A stretch of DNA of 64,000 nt, taken from contig NW_024726235.1 in assembly GCF_018991925.1 (NCBI RefSeq), forward strand, positions 5,427,458-5,491,457. Direction: 5' to 3'. Below the pieces are notes generated by a model. It did no database searches. It was not told where the DNA came from and saw only the letters and a program-made list of their open reading frames with translations. This DNA comes from Homarus americanus (taxonomy: Eukaryota > Arthropoda > Malacostraca > Decapoda > Nephropidae). The translations under genes and the position numbers were made by a program. How positions within the stretch are numbered: the stretch's first letter is position 1; each line of letters opens with the position of its first letter. Of the stretch, positions 43,983 to 57,107 are shown one piece after another.

Positions 43983-45262
43983 TTTTCTCTTCCTTTACTC
44001 CCTGTTTCATATCTACCTCCTATATTCCCCCCTCTCCCTATCCACCCCATTACCTCTTCTTCACCCTCATGCCCCTTCCATCAGCGTTTCACCTTCATCG
44101 CCCTACCTCTTTACCCCCCCTTCCTCTCCCACAACCCCTCAGTCATCACCTTCCCACCTCTCACACCTCCCCTCCATCTCCCATTCCTTTTCTCACCTCC
44201 TTCCATCACCCCTCTACCCTTCCCTCACCCCTCTCCCCCCTCCCCTACCCCTCACCCCCCTGACGTGGCCAACTTTGCACAAGGCTGCTGATGGTCAAGA
44301 TAACATCTGCTAGTTGGAGCTTCACATCATATCCACTTAAGATAAATTATAATATAATTATATATGATTACCTCCAGCTCGACCTGGTATGATGCCGGGC
44401 AAAAACCGGCTCCCAGGGAACTACCGGGCCCTCACCCGTCCCTCACTGGCCCTCACCCGTCCCTCACTGGCCCTCACCCGTCCCTCACTGGCCCTCCTTG
44501 CATCCCCTCACTGGCCTCACCGTCCATCACTGGCCCTCACCCATCCCTCACTGGCCCTCACCCATCCCTCACTGGCCCTCATCCGTCCTCACTGGACCTC
44601 ACCGTCCTCACTGACCTCATCCGTCGTCACCCCGCCCCTCACTATTACATCTTACCCACCCTCTGGCCCATGCCGTCCTTCACTGGCCTCACCTCCCCCT
44701 TACCCACCCTTCCCCTCTTCCCCTCCTAGCCCACCCTGACCCCTCCCTTACCCCTTCTCTGTCCCTCCCAGCCACCCCTCACCCCCTTTACCTCTTCATC
44801 CACCCTCACCCTCTCTAGCCACCTCACTAAGCCCACCCCTCCACCGCTACCACTCCCTAACCCACCCTCACCCTTACCACTCCCTAGCCACCTGCCCTTT
44901 ACCCCTCCCTAAGCCACCTCTCACCCCTCCTTCCCTACCCCTCACCCCGCCCCCACCCTCCCTAACCCACCCCTCACCCTTTACCACTCCTAGCCCACCC
45001 TCACCCTTTACCACTCTAACCCACCCCTCACCATTTACCCCTCCCCTAGCCTACCCCTCATCCCTTTACCCCTCCCTAAACCACCTCACCCCTCTCTAGC
45101 CCTCCTCACCCCCTCCCCTAGCCCCACCCTCAAACCTTTACCCCTCCTAGCCCACAAAATTGCCCCTCCTTCACCCCACCCCTCACCCCTTTGTCCCTCC
45201 CTAGCCCACCCCTCCACCTCCCCTTCACCCCCCTCCCCTCCCTCACCTCATTCCTCATTAAA
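43983..45262 (+). repeat. C-rich pyrimidine region with minisatellites
   Basis: Pyrimidine-rich to about 44270, then a 21-bp unit GGCCCTCACCCGTCCCTCAC (about 44427-44640), then ~30-bp loose units of CCCTAGCCCACCCCTCACCC (about 44690-45250). Pro/Ser/Thr-rich frames are compositional. A short unique piece lies at 44270-44420. Confidence 0.88.
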
Positions 45263-45411
45263 AACAGTCACGTCTTGATACCATGCGTAGAAGGTATTTA
45301 ATCATTTTTTTAAGTGTGTGTAATTTTTCCAGAAGCCTGATGCTCAGAGCGTCAACATGTCATTACGTTGATGTGAACAAATGAACTATCAATACTTGAG
45401 TAAATTAACTT

Positions 45412-45412
<1 letters not shown>

Positions 45413-45463
<51 letters not shown>
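45413..45463 (+). repeat. (GT)n microsatellite
   Basis: Nearly perfect GT repeat of about 50 bp. Confidence 0.96.
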
Positions 45464-45466
<3 letters not shown>

Positions 45467-45855
45467 CAGGTGGCTGAAAATATACAAACTTACATGTGAT
45501 TTAAACATAATGATATACGTTCAATACATTTACAGGACTGTACAGTACATAAATCAGGAGCTGTTTATTATTTTAACAATAGATGGGATGGTGCTATTCT
45601 TATTTCTATCAGTGCTGGCTCTTATGGGCTGAATTTTGTTGTAGTAGAGGACTGCTCGAGGTGGGCGAGGGACTGCAGGTGGCAGTAGGTGGCGATGATG
45701 AGGATGGTACAGTAGTCGACTGCCAAACCCTGCTAGTGCGTGGTGGTGGAGGTCACTGAGGGATGGCATTTGCAGTGTGTGTGTGTGTGTGTTATTTCTT
45801 CAAGTATTTGTGAATGTTATTTAAATGTTCATACTGTCTTAGAGGAATGACATAC
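45464..45855. other. unannotated stretch
   Basis: A short GT run at 45774-45791; no coding signal. Confidence 0.45.
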
Positions 45856-46605
45856 GCCTAACAATAGTAGTAGTAGTAGGCCCAATAGTAATAATAATAA
45901 TGATAATAATAATAAAGGTAAAAGTAGCAGTAGGAGTACTAGTAACATAAGCACACGACCCACTACCAACAAACGGAACACAGCATTAACGTCAGCAACA
46001 AAAGACAGCACAACAGCAACAGGAACAAACGCAACGGGAGTAACAACAGCACAACAGCGACCACTAACAGCTGAGACCATGATAAACATAATTAACAGCA
46101 CAACAATGACTCCAACAGCAATAAAAAAAGATTAAAGGCAGAGGTTACAGCAATTACAACAGCAGTTAACAGCAATAACAACTACAACAGCTAAAACCAA
46201 TAACATCAACAACAACAAATAAAATAATAACATCAATAACAGCAGCTAACCGTAATATAAACAATAATAGCTTTCAGCAATAATAACAACAAAAACAGCT
46301 AACAATAATAACAACAGCAAGAATTAACAGCAATAACAATAGCTAAAAACAATAACAACAACAGCAGCTAACAACGGATATAACATACATGACATCAATA
46401 ACAACAAAAATATCATCAATAACTGCAAAAAATAACATTAACAGTAGAAACAACAGCATTAACGATAAAAATAACAGCAATAACAGCAAATAACACAAGT
46501 AACCACAAAATAACACTAGTAACGACAGAAGTACCAGCAGTAACGACAGAAATAATGTGCAATAACAGTACTATAACAGTACAATAACAGCAAGAGAGGA
46601 CTGGA
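45856..46605 (+). repeat. degenerate AACAGCAATAAC array
   Basis: About 0.75 kb of AACAGCAATAACAACAGC-like words, triplet-derived and strongly mutated. Confidence 0.85.
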
Positions 46606-46717
46606 GGGCGGGCCAAGACCCCTCGTTTCCTGCGGTAATTAATTGCTTCCTCCAGCAGTGTTTTATGAGTCCGGGTCGTAAAGCAATTCCCTTAATCGGA
46701 GATGACTTGATTAAGAC

Positions 46718-46743
46718 CACCACCACCACCACCACCACCACCA
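46718..46743 (+). repeat. (ACC)n microsatellite
   Basis: About eight ACC triplets. Confidence 0.93.
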
Positions 46744-48074
46744 TAAGCTTCACTAAGTCGCTGCCCCACTCCCCTAGTTCCTCTTGACTTTCACTTTAAT
46801 TACTCATTCTATTACGGTATATTAATTTTTATATACCGAGTCATAAAGAAAATAATTAATCAGGATTGGTTTTTGATTACTTTTTGTTATAGTTTCGTAT
46901 GTTTGTTTATTTAAGATTACGGTGGTTATAGAAAAAGTAAGGAATTTCATGTCTCTTATTGTGAGTTTGTTTATCAAAAAGACAAATGATGATTAATTAC
47001 ATGATATAAGGAATTTTTACGTCATTTATAGTTCGGTCGTTCATGAATCCCTTATATTCTGTTTTTTAAGAGGATCTTAAGTCTATTCAAATTGGTAAAT
47101 AATGATTTAATTCCCCCTTGGGTCTGCCGTCACGACCAGGCCATAACAACATCGGGTGAAGATCATTCCCAAGACGTTTTATGGCACAAATCATGCCATA
47201 AATTAATAAAAACCGACAAGGTAAATAAAATCAGGTAATGGCCTTAGCATTTGATAATTCTTCGCCTCTTCCAACAACTCAGCGGTTTTATTGCACTTAA
47301 TTAAGATTTTTCGGAGGTTCTTGTCTCCTCGGCAGCTTGTAACGCTCACGGCAGAGGTTGTGTCGTATAACATTGTTGTGTAAAGTAACAGGAGGCAATT
47401 ATGGTGGTGTCGGAAGCTAAGAAAATGAGCTTCGTAAAATCTAAACGAGGTGTCAGGGATAAAAACAAATTAATATTAGGAATGACCAACAACATAATAA
47501 CAGGAGTTAAAATATAAGAACAAAAATAACACAAAAGAGATTAAAAATGTGGCATAAGAGGAAAAAACAAACTCGCATCGACGAAAAGTAAATAAAATAA
47601 CTATAAGTGAAGAAGTGGAATTAGCGTCGAGGGAGCAATAAAAATACCACCAGGAGAGAAGAAACAATTAGGTGAGGGACATAAAAACACGACATCATAT
47701 TGAACCAAAATAAAAACACATCAGGTAGGAGAGGAGGAGGAGGAGGAGGAGGACCAATAAAATCGTACACGAAATAAACAAAGTAGCACGAACGGTCAAT
47801 AACAGTAAATAGAAACGCAATGACGACAATAAAATATCTTTGAAAAATAGAAACATGAACTTAATCAAGGAATGAACGCAATATTACACACTGATTAGGT
47901 GAGGTCAGTCCTAATGAGAAGACTGGACAAGGAAGTGGCAGATTAAAAAAAAAACTTCTCAGAAATAAACAAACTGAAATTTAATTCACGCGAAGAAGTT
48001 TTTGTCAATAAAGAACTATAAACCAAGTCAAATCCAATCAGACAATGAGCAAACATTAATTTTCAAGTAAGACA
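46744..48074. other. AT-rich unannotated stretch
   Basis: A short GGA triplet run at 47729-47750; no coding or RNA signal. Confidence 0.5.
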
Positions 48075-48310
48075 GTGGAGTGGCGTTTAGCACACTCATC
48101 TTGCTATCTAGACATTCTGGGTTCGATTCACGGAACAGATTGCATACAGACCTGGATATATTACAACAGCCGGTGGACGACGAAGTGTTCCAGGGTGATT
48201 GTTAGTCATTGTGGTGGGTGAGGTGTTGAGTGTTTGTGATATTCTCTGACACTGGGTGTAAACCAATTCTGAGTATACAGGTGTTGTGTTGGGGGCAGCT
48301 TCTACACTCA
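48075..48310 (+). mobile_element. tRNA-derived SINE-like element
   Basis: A-box-like TGGCGTTTAGCAC at 48081 and a perfect B box GGTTCGATTCA at 48120-48130, 39 nt apart. They are followed by about 180 bp of GC-balanced unique tail (ACGACGAAGTGTTCCAGG, CACTGGGTGTAAACC, TTCTACACTCACC). The TTCTACACT word recurs just beyond the element at about 48370. The layout fits a full-length or nearly full-length SINE whose head differs from those at 2.7 and 38.6 kb. Confidence 0.55.
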
Positions 48311-48825
48311 CCTTAATACTGTGTTACACATATTTGCCAACTCAGGGTGTGGTCGTTGTGTGAGCGGCAACTTCTACACTTTAATCAACTGACCGGCTCA
48401 GGTGGGTGAAAGGCCAACCAGCCGCCCACATTACGAAGGCTAAATTACGAGCCACACAAATAAAATTACCCCAATTATATGAACTTCCTTATATATAAGT
48501 GAAAATTATCGCCCCCTCCTCCACCACAGTGTAACTAACAATAACTCGCAATAATAATGATAACAATGACAAAAACATGATAAAATTGACAGAGCTATTG
48601 ACGATAATAACGATAACAATAATAAACATATATTAGTGACAATGAAAAGAATTTAAGGTCTTAGTTATTTTAAAATGGCAAATTACCAGAGAAATTACCA
48701 ATGGTAAATTACCAATATACTCTATGTTATCATAGACATTTCTAACAGACAAGCACGAATTAACTAGCGGGAACTCTAACCATTATTTACTGACGGGGAA
48801 AAAATAACAGGAAGAACCCAAACAA
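48311..48825. other. AT-rich unannotated stretch
   Basis: No supported signal. Confidence 0.45.
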
Positions 48826-49221
48826 AAACTCTCACAGTGACCCGGCCCCTCATACTACTGTAAAAACTCTCACAGTGACCCGGCCCCTCCTACTACTGTA
48901 AAAACTCTCACAGTGACCCGGCCCCTCATACTACTGTAAAAACTCTCACAGTGACCCGGCCCCTCATACTACTGTAAAAACTCTCTGACCCGGCCTCATA
49001 CTACTGTAAAAACTCTCACAGTGACCCGGCCCCTCATACTACTGTAAACTTCTAACACTGACCCGGCCTCTCTATACTACTGTAAGAACTCTCACAGTGA
49101 CCCGGCCCCTCATATTACTGTAAAAGCTCTCACAGTATTGGCCCCTCATACTACTGTAAAACTCTCTGACCAGCCCCTCATACTGTAAAACTCCACACTG
49201 ACCCAGCCCCTCATACTACTG
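48826..49221 (+). repeat. 37-bp minisatellite, about 10.5 copies
   Basis: Unit AAAACTCTCACAGTGACCCG followed by GCCCCTCATACTACTGT. The left copies are near-identical; the right copies carry deletions. Confidence 0.95.
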
Positions 49222-49234
49222 TTGATTACCGACA

Positions 49235-49725
49235 GAGGAGGCTTGGAGGTGGTGGGTCAGGTAGGAGTAGTGGGTCAGGAGGTAATGGTGTGGTGGGTCA
49301 GGTAGGGTGAGTGGTGGTGGGTCAGGAGGTAATGGTGATGGGTCAGGGAGGTGGTGGTGATGGGTCAGGAAGGGAGCCAGTGGTAATGGGTCAGGAGAGT
49401 AGTGGCAGTGGTGTCAGGGAGGAGTAGTGGTGGTTGTGTCAGGGGGGAGTAGTGGTGGTGGTGGAGTCAGGAGAATGGTGAGTGAGTAGTGGAGGTCAGG
49501 AGGTAGTGGTGGTGGGGTCCAGGAGGGAGTAGTGGTGGTTGTGTCAGGGAGGGTAGTGGTGGTGGTGGGTCAGGGAGGGTAGTGGTGGTAGTGGGTCAGG
49601 GAGGGAAGTGGTGGTTGTGATGTCAGGGAGGGTAGTGGTGGTAGTTGGTAGGGGTGGATGGTGGTTGTGGTGTCAGGGAGGGTAGTGGTGCAGTCAAGGA
49701 CGATCATCAGTGGTGGTGGTGGTGG
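49235..49725 (+). repeat. G-rich GGTGGTGGGTCAGGGAGGGTAG repeat
   Basis: About 20 loose units built on GGTGGGTCAGGGAGGGTAGT. G-quadruplex-prone plus strand. Confidence 0.9.
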
Positions 49726-50170
49726 GTGAAGTCTATATATATACAACTGATCATATGAGTTAGTAACACAATAGTAAACAAACTTGTGATAGAGTAAACA
49801 TTTATGAACTGTATCCCCTCGTCTCATGCAGAACTAGAATTCAGTATTTAGGGATCTGTCTGCCTGTCTGTCTGTCTGTTTGGCTATCTGTCTGATCATG
49901 GAACTTCCTTAAACAACGGTCGAAATTCAGAACGCAAAGAGGTAAATATTCTGTGGTGGAGCTGAGTTAAGAGAGCCTGACACCATTATATAGTCTTGAC
50001 TTAGTAACATCAACAACCATCACACTCACTAGTCACTGTAAGACATCACTACTGGGCGCCTTGAGATACTGTAGTTGGAGGTCACTTGAAGTTACGTTCA
50101 CAATGACGTCACAACAAAGATGATATTGCAATTATGGGGGAAGTTTAAGATTGTCTGTGTCTAAACACCC
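49726..50170. other. unannotated stretch
   Basis: A short CTGT run at about 49860-49880; no other signal. Confidence 0.45.
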
Positions 50171-52990
50171 TTTACCACACAGGGAGGAGGGTGCCATCAA
50201 CACACAGGGAGGAGGGTGCCATCAACACACAGGGGGGAGGGTGCCATCAACACACAGGGAGGAGGGTGCCATCAACACACAGGGAGGAGGGTGCCATCAA
50301 CACACACGGAGGAGGGTGCCATCAACATACAGGAGGGAGGGTGCCATCAACATACAGGGAGAGGTGCCATCAACACACAGGGAGGAGTGCCAACATACAG
50401 GGAGGAGGGTGCCATCAACATACAGGAGGAGGTGCCATCAACACACAGGGAGGAGGGTGCCATCAACATACAGGGAGGAGGGTGCCATCAACATACAGGG
50501 AGGAGGGTTGCATCAACATACACAGGTAGGGTGCCATCAACATACAGGGAGGAGGTGCCATCAACATACAGGGAGGAGGGTGCCATCAACACACAGGGAG
50601 GAGGGTGCCATCAACATACAGAGAGGAGATGCCATCAACACACAGGGAGGAGGTGCCATCAACATACACAGGTAGGGGTGCCATCAACATACAGGAGGAG
50701 GTGCCATCAACATACAGGGGAGAGGTGCCATCAACACACAGGGAGGAGGGTGCCATCAACACACACAGGTAAGGTGCCATCAACATACAGGGAGAAGTGC
50801 CATCAACACACACAAGGGAGGGTGCCATCAACATACAGGGAGGAGGTGCCATCAACACACACAGGTAGGGTGCCATCAACACACAGGGAGGAGGGTGCCA
50901 TCAACACACACAGGAGTAGGGTGCCATCAACATACAGGGAGGAGGTGCCATCAACATACACGGAGTAGGGTGCCATCAACACACACACAGGTAGGTGCCA
51001 TCAACATACAGGAGGAGGTGCCATCAGCACACACAGGTAAGTGCCATCAACATACAGGGAGGAGGGTGCCATCAACATACACGGAGTAGGGTGCCATCAA
51101 CATACAGGGAGGAGGTGCCATCAACATACAGGAGGAGGTGCCATCAACACACAGGGAGGGAGGTGCCATCAACACACACAGGGAGGAGGTGCCATCAACA
51201 CACACAGGTAAGTGCCATCAACATACAGGGAGAGGTGCCATCAACATACAGGGAGAGGTGCCATCAACATACAGGGAGGAGAGTGCCATCAACACACACG
51301 GAGGAGGGTGCCATCAACACACAGGGAGGAGGTGCCATCAACACACACAGGTAAGGGTGCCATCAACATACAGGGAGAGGTGCCATCAACATACACAGGT
51401 AGGGTGCCATCAACACACACGGGTAGGGTGCCATCAACATACAGGAGGAGGGTGCCATCAACACACACGGAGTAGGGTGCATCAACATACAGGGAGAGGT
51501 GCCATCAACATACACGGAGTAAGGGTGCCATCAACATACAGGGAGGAGGGTGCCATCAACATGGGAGGAGGGTGATCAACACACAGGGAGGAGGTGCCAT
51601 CAACACACAGGGAGGAGGGTGCCATCAACACACACAGGAGTAGGGTGCCATCAACAATACAGGGAGAGAGTGCCATCAACATACAGGGAAGAGTGCCATC
51701 AACACACAGGGAGGAGGGTGCCATCAACACACAGGGAGGAGGGCGCCATCAACACAGGAGGAGAGGTGCCATCAACACACAGGGAGAGGGCGCCATCAAC
51801 ACACAGGGAGGAGGGCGCCATCAACACACAGGGGAGGGTGCCATCACACACACACACGGAGTAGGTGCCATCAACATACAGGGAGAAGTGCCATCAACAT
51901 ACAGGGGAGGAGGGTGCCATCAACAAACCTGGAGTGAGGTGCCATCAACACACACGGGTAGGGTGCCATCAACACACAGGGAGGGTGCCATCAACACACA
52001 GGGAGGAGGGTGCCATCAACAAACACAGGTAAGGGTGCCATCAACAAACAGGGAGAGGTGCCATCAACACACACAGGTAGGGTGCCATCAACATACAGGG
52101 AGGAGGTGCCATCAACAAACACAGAGGTAGTGCCATCAACAAACAGGGAGGAGGGTGCCATCAACACACAAGGGAGAGGTGCCATCAACACACACAGGTA
52201 GGGTGCCATCAACATACAGGGAGGGAGAGTGCCATCAACATACAGGGAAGAGGTGCCATCAACACACAGGGGGAAGAGGTGCCACCTACACACAGGAAAG
52301 AGGGTGCCATCAACACACAGGAGGAGGGTGCCATCAACACACAGGGAGGGTGCCACCTACACACAGGGTAAGGAGGGTGCCATCAACACACAGGGAGGAG
52401 GGTGCCATCAACACACAGGAGGAGGGGTGCCATCAACACACAGGGAGACCCACACAGGGAAGAGGTGCCATTAACACCTCAGGGAGCCACACAGGGAGGA
52501 GGGTGCCATCAACACACAGGGGAGGAAGGTGCCATCAACACACAAGGATGGAGACACACAGGAAGAGGGTGCCATTAACACACACTCAGGGAGCCACACA
52601 GGGAGGAGGGTGCCATCACAACACACAGGAGAGGTGCCATCAACATACAGGGAGGGAGGGTGATATAACATACAGGGAGGAGGGTGTAATACCAGGGGGA
52701 GGTGCTATTAACACACAGGGAGGTGTGCCATAACGTGCAGGGGAGGAGGTGCCATAATACACAGGGAGGGAGGGTGCTATCACACAGGGAGGAGTGTGCC
52801 ATCAACACACAGGAGGAGGTGTAACAACACACAGGGAGGAGGTGCCATAACACACAGGGAGGAGGTGCTATCAACACACACAGAGAGGGAGGCACACATG
52901 GAGGTGTGCCATCAACACATAGGGAGGCACACAGGGAGGAGTGTGCCATCAGCACATAGGGAGGCACACAGGGGAGGGAGGGTGCCATGA
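50171..52990 (+). repeat. 2.8-kb 25-bp minisatellite (ACACAGGGAGGAGGGTGCCA)
   Basis: About 110 copies of ACACAGGGAGGAGGGTGCCA plus TCAAC. Two main variants alternate (CACACAGG and CATACAGG), plus a shorter CACACACAGGTAGG form. Units become more diverged after about 52440. Many plus and minus frames are open; all are repeat translations. Confidence 0.97.
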
Positions 52991-53054
52991 ACACACAGGG
53001 AGGAGGCAGACCCCAACAGCAAGGGTCTGGGGGAAGCAAACATACATCGATAAA

Positions 53055-54725
53055 CTCACGGGTGGGAGCTGAGAGAGGAAGCACAGAAGGGGAAGCACAG
53101 AGGGAGGGGGAGAAGCACAGAGGGAGAGGGGGAAGCACAGAGGGAGGGAGGCCTGGGGGAGAGCGGGAGCAGGGAAGCCTGGGGGAGGAGGCACAGAGGG
53201 GGGAGGCCTGGAGAGGAAGCACAGAGGAGTACAGAGCAGGGAAAGCACAGAGGAGGGAAGCACAGAGGAGGAGGGGGCTGAAGGAGGAGCCTGAGAGAAG
53301 GGAGCACAGAGGGAGGAAAGCACAAAGAGGGAGGGAAGCACTGAGAGAGGGAGCCTGGGGAGGGGGGGAGCACAGAGGGAGGGGAAGCACTGAAAGAGGG
53401 GCGCAGAGGGAGGGAAGCACAGAGGGAGGGAAGCACAGAGGGAGGCAAGCAGAGGGGAGGCAAGCACTGAGAGAGGGGCACAGAGGAAGCACAGAGGGAG
53501 GAAGCGGAGGGAGGGAGAGAACACAGGAGGGAGCACTGGGAGAAAGGGAGCACAGAGGCACAGAGGGAGGGGAAGCACAGAGGGGGAGGGAGAGCCACAG
53601 AGGGAGGAAGCACAGAGGAGGAACCAAAGGAGGGAGGGAAGCGAGGGAGAGAGGAGGAAGCACAGAGGGAGGGAAGCTGGAGGGAGAAGGGAGCGAGAGG
53701 AAAGCACAGAGGGAGGGAAGCACAGAGGGAAGCACAGAGGAGGGAAGCGGAAGGAGGAAGCACAAAGGGGGAGCCTGGGGGGAGGCTGGAGGGAGAGGGA
53801 AGCACAGAGGGAGGGGGAAGCACAGAGGGAGGGAAAGCACAGAGGGAGGGGGAAGCACAGAGGGAGGGAAGAACAGAGGGGGAGGGAGAGAGCACAGAGG
53901 GAGGAAGCACAGAGGAGGAAGCACAGAGGGAGAAAGCACAGAGGGAGGGAAGCACAGAGGGAGGGAAGGAACAGAGGAACACAGAGGGAGGAGAAGAAGA
54001 GGAGGAAGGCACAGAGGAAGCAAGGGGAGGGAAGCACAAAGAGGAGGGAAGCCAGACAGGACAGGGCACAGGAGGGAAGCACAGAGGGAGGGAAGCACAG
54101 AGGAGGGCGGGGGAGGGAGCCGGAGGGGGAGGGAAGCACAAGGGTAGGGAAGCACAGAGGGAGAGGGAAGCATGGAGGGAGGAAGCACAGAGGGAGGGAA
54201 GCACAGAGAGAGGGGAGGCACAGAGGGAGGGGAAGCACAGAGGAGGCACAAAGGGAGGAAGCACAGAGGAGGGAAGCACAGAGGAGGGAAGCACAGAGGG
54301 AGGGAAGCACAGAGGGAGAAAGCACAGAGGGGAGGGGGAAGGGGGCAGAGGAGGGGAAGCACAGGGAGGGAAGCATAGAGGAAGGAACACAAAGAGGAGG
54401 GAAGAACAGAGACAGTAATGCACAGAGGGAGGAAGCATTGATGGAGGAAACATAGAGGAGGGAAACACAAAAGAGGAGGGGAAGCACAGACGGAGACAGG
54501 GGCACAGGGAGGGAGGCAGGGCAGCCTGGAGGGGGAGGGAGGCACAGAGGGCAGCACAGAGGAGAGAGGGTGGCACAGAGGAAGGGAAGCACAGAGAGGC
54601 ACAGGGGAGGGAGGCACAGAGGAGGGAAGCACAGAGAGGAGGCACAGAGGGAGGGAGGCACAGAGGAAGGGAAGCACAGAGGGAGGGAAGCACAGAGGAA
54701 GGGAAGCACAGAGGGAGGGAGGCAG
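53055..54725 (+). repeat. 1.67-kb 16-bp purine-rich minisatellite (GCACAGAGGGAGGGAA)
   Basis: About 100 copies with frequent 1-3-bp length changes. It lies directly after the 25-bp array with only about 60 bp of unique sequence between. Minus-strand frames of up to 718 residues (Cys/Leu/Pro/Ser) span both arrays and are spurious. Confidence 0.97.
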
Positions 54726-55106
54726 ACACACGGGGCGCGGACAAACAAGTCAGTGGCAGGGCAATAGAGAATAATTGAATTAGCATATGATTACCACAAC
54801 GACTTCTCATAAAACTGTTGTGAGAGACAATAAAAGCAAATTGAGAGATGGACTCGGCATTCGTAATGAGGTGAAGGAGGTCTTACACCCCTCACCTGGT
54901 TCCTTCTCCTCATTCTGGTACTAGTCTCCTCCCATCTTCACCCCAATTCTTCCTTCTCTTCTTCTCTTCTCATTTTCCTTCCTCTTCTTCCCTTTCGTCT
55001 CATATTGTTCCGTTATCTCTTAAATAGTAAGGAAGGTTGAGCTAAACATTTATCTTCTCTTTCAATGTTTCCAATTCTTAGCCATCAAAGTGAGAGGAGA
55101 TTTGCT
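54726..55106. other. unannotated stretch with a strong acceptor-like site
   Basis: A long pyrimidine tract ends in TTCTTAG at about 55082, just before the next array. No exon is supported after it. Confidence 0.35.
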
Positions 55107-56430
55107 GTCTTAGAGTCCATCAGTCCGTCAGTCCATCAGTTCGTCAGTCCATCAATCCGTCAGTCCATCAGTCCGTCAGTCCATCAGTCCGTCAGTCCAT
55201 CAGTCCGTCAGTCCATCAGTCCGTCAGTCCATCAATCCGTCAGTCCGTCAGTCCATCAGTCCGTCAGTCCGTCAGTCCATCAGTCCGTCAGTCCATCAGT
55301 CCGTCAGTCCATCAATCCGTCAGTCCATCAATCCGTCGATCCGTCAGTCCATCGTCCGTCAGTCCGTCAGTCCATCAGTCCGTCAGTCCATCAATCCGTC
55401 AGTCCATCAATCCGTCAGTCCGTCAGTCCATCAGTCCGTCAGTCCATCAGTCCGTCAGTCCATCAGTCCGTCAGTCCATCAATCCGTCAGTCCATCAATC
55501 CGTCAGTCCGTCCAGTCCATCAGTCCATCGTCCGTCATCAGTCCGTCAGGTCAGTCAGTCAGTCGTCAGTCATCAGTCCGTCAGTCCGTCAGTCCATCAG
55601 TCCGTCAGTCATCAGTCAGTCCATCAGTTCATCGTCCGTCAGTTCATCAGTCCGCCAGTCCATCGTCCGTCGGTCATCATCAGTCCGTCGTCCATCAGTC
55701 ATCAGTCCATCAGTCCATCAGTCCGTCAGTCCATCAATCCGTCAGTCCGTCAGTCCGTCAGTCCGTCAGTCCATCAGTCCGTCAGTCCATCAGTCCGTCC
55801 ATCAGTCCGTCCATCAGTCATCAGTCCATCAATCCGTCAGTCCATCAATCCGTCAATCATCAGTCCGTCAGTCCATCAGTCCGTCAGTCCATCAGTCCGT
55901 CAGTCCATCAATCCGTCAGTCCATCAATCCGTCAGTCCGTCAGTCCATCAGTCCGTCAGTCCATCAGTCCGTCAGTCCATCAGTCCGTCAGTCCATCAAT
56001 CCGTCAGTCCATCAATCCGTCAGTCCGTCAGTCCATCAGTCCGTCAGTCCATCAGTCCGTCAGTCCATCAGTCCGTCAGTTCATCAGTCCGTCAGTCCAT
56101 CAGTTCATCAGTCCGTCAGTTCTATCGTCAGTCCATCAGTCCGTCAGTCCATCAATCCGTCAGTCCATCAATCCGTCAGTCCGTCAGTCCATCAGTCCGT
56201 CAGTCCATCAGTCCGTCAGTCCATCAGTCATCAGTTCCATCAGTCCGTCAGTCCATCAGTCCGTCAGTCCATCAGTCCGTCAGTTCATCAGTCCGTCAGT
56301 CCATCAGTTCATCAGTCCGTCAGTTCATCAGTCCGCCAGTCCGTCAGTTCATCAGTCCGCCAGTCCGTCAGTCCATCAGTCCGCCAGTCCATCAGTCCAC
56401 CAGTCCGCCAGTCCGTCAGTCCATTATCGT
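55107..56430 (+). repeat. 1.3-kb 8/16-bp minisatellite with 88-bp higher-order unit
   Basis: Basic octamers GTCCATCA and GTCCGTCA (and the variants ATCCGTCA, GTTCATCA) mostly alternate. The marker CAATCCGTCAGTCCATCAAT recurs at 55392, 55480, 55909 and 55997, with 88-bp spacing inside each pair. A plus frame of 478 residues (55065-56501) reads Ser/Pro/Val/Gln/Ile-rich and is not a gene. Confidence 0.97.
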
Positions 56431-57107
56431 CTATAACAAATCTCAAAACACCCAAAACAAAACCCAAACTTATATATATCCTGAACCCCCATAAACACTA
56501 AATATACCTTTCGGAAATATAACCTATATGGCGTCTCCCTTAATTTGCATAACTCATGACTTTCAAGATCAAACTATCATATGAAATCTAACTCACAAAC
56601 CAATACATATATCCAGATGAAAAAAAAAATAATAAAAACTTTACAGTAATTGAATATCAAGATAAAATAAGCCTGTTATTGAAGACGTGGCAAATAGTAC
56701 GTATAAAATAAATTAACCAATAAAATTAAAATGGTGATGTTGCTCTTCCTTGCCATCTATTGCCACATACTTGATAATAGTAAGAACACTAAACACAGGT
56801 TATATATCTGTATGAGAAGCTCCTATTAGGTTGGGTTACGACCACAAGGACATCATATAAATAAATAATTCACATAAAATATATATAACTCTGTATCCCC
56901 TCAGGCTAAACCACACTGTTACAATTCTTAGTTATATTAAATTTTTAGTATATTATAACTACATAAGACCAGTTTAGTTATGGGTTTTTTTATAGTCTGG
57001 TTACAAGTATAATATAATTTGTACTCTGTGTGATATTATCCTAAAGAACAGTATAAGATTATTTAATATTACACGAACGAGTAATATTTTCTGCTTTAAC
57101 TTCACAG
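56431..57107. other. AT-rich unannotated stretch
   Basis: No coding or RNA signal; ends in the acceptor described next. Confidence 0.45.

Noticed and set aside
52575..54810. Minus-strand frames of 584-718 residues rich in Cys, Leu, Pro and Ser
   Set aside because: All three minus frames are open through the 16-bp and 25-bp arrays, as expected for a stop-free repeat of a period not divisible by three.
55065..56501. 478-residue Ser/Pro/Val/Gln-rich plus frame with ATG and a strong acceptor-like tract nearby
   Set aside because: The sequence is the octamer array. The DNA repeat is more perfect than any protein constraint would need, and period errors are not kept in multiples of three.
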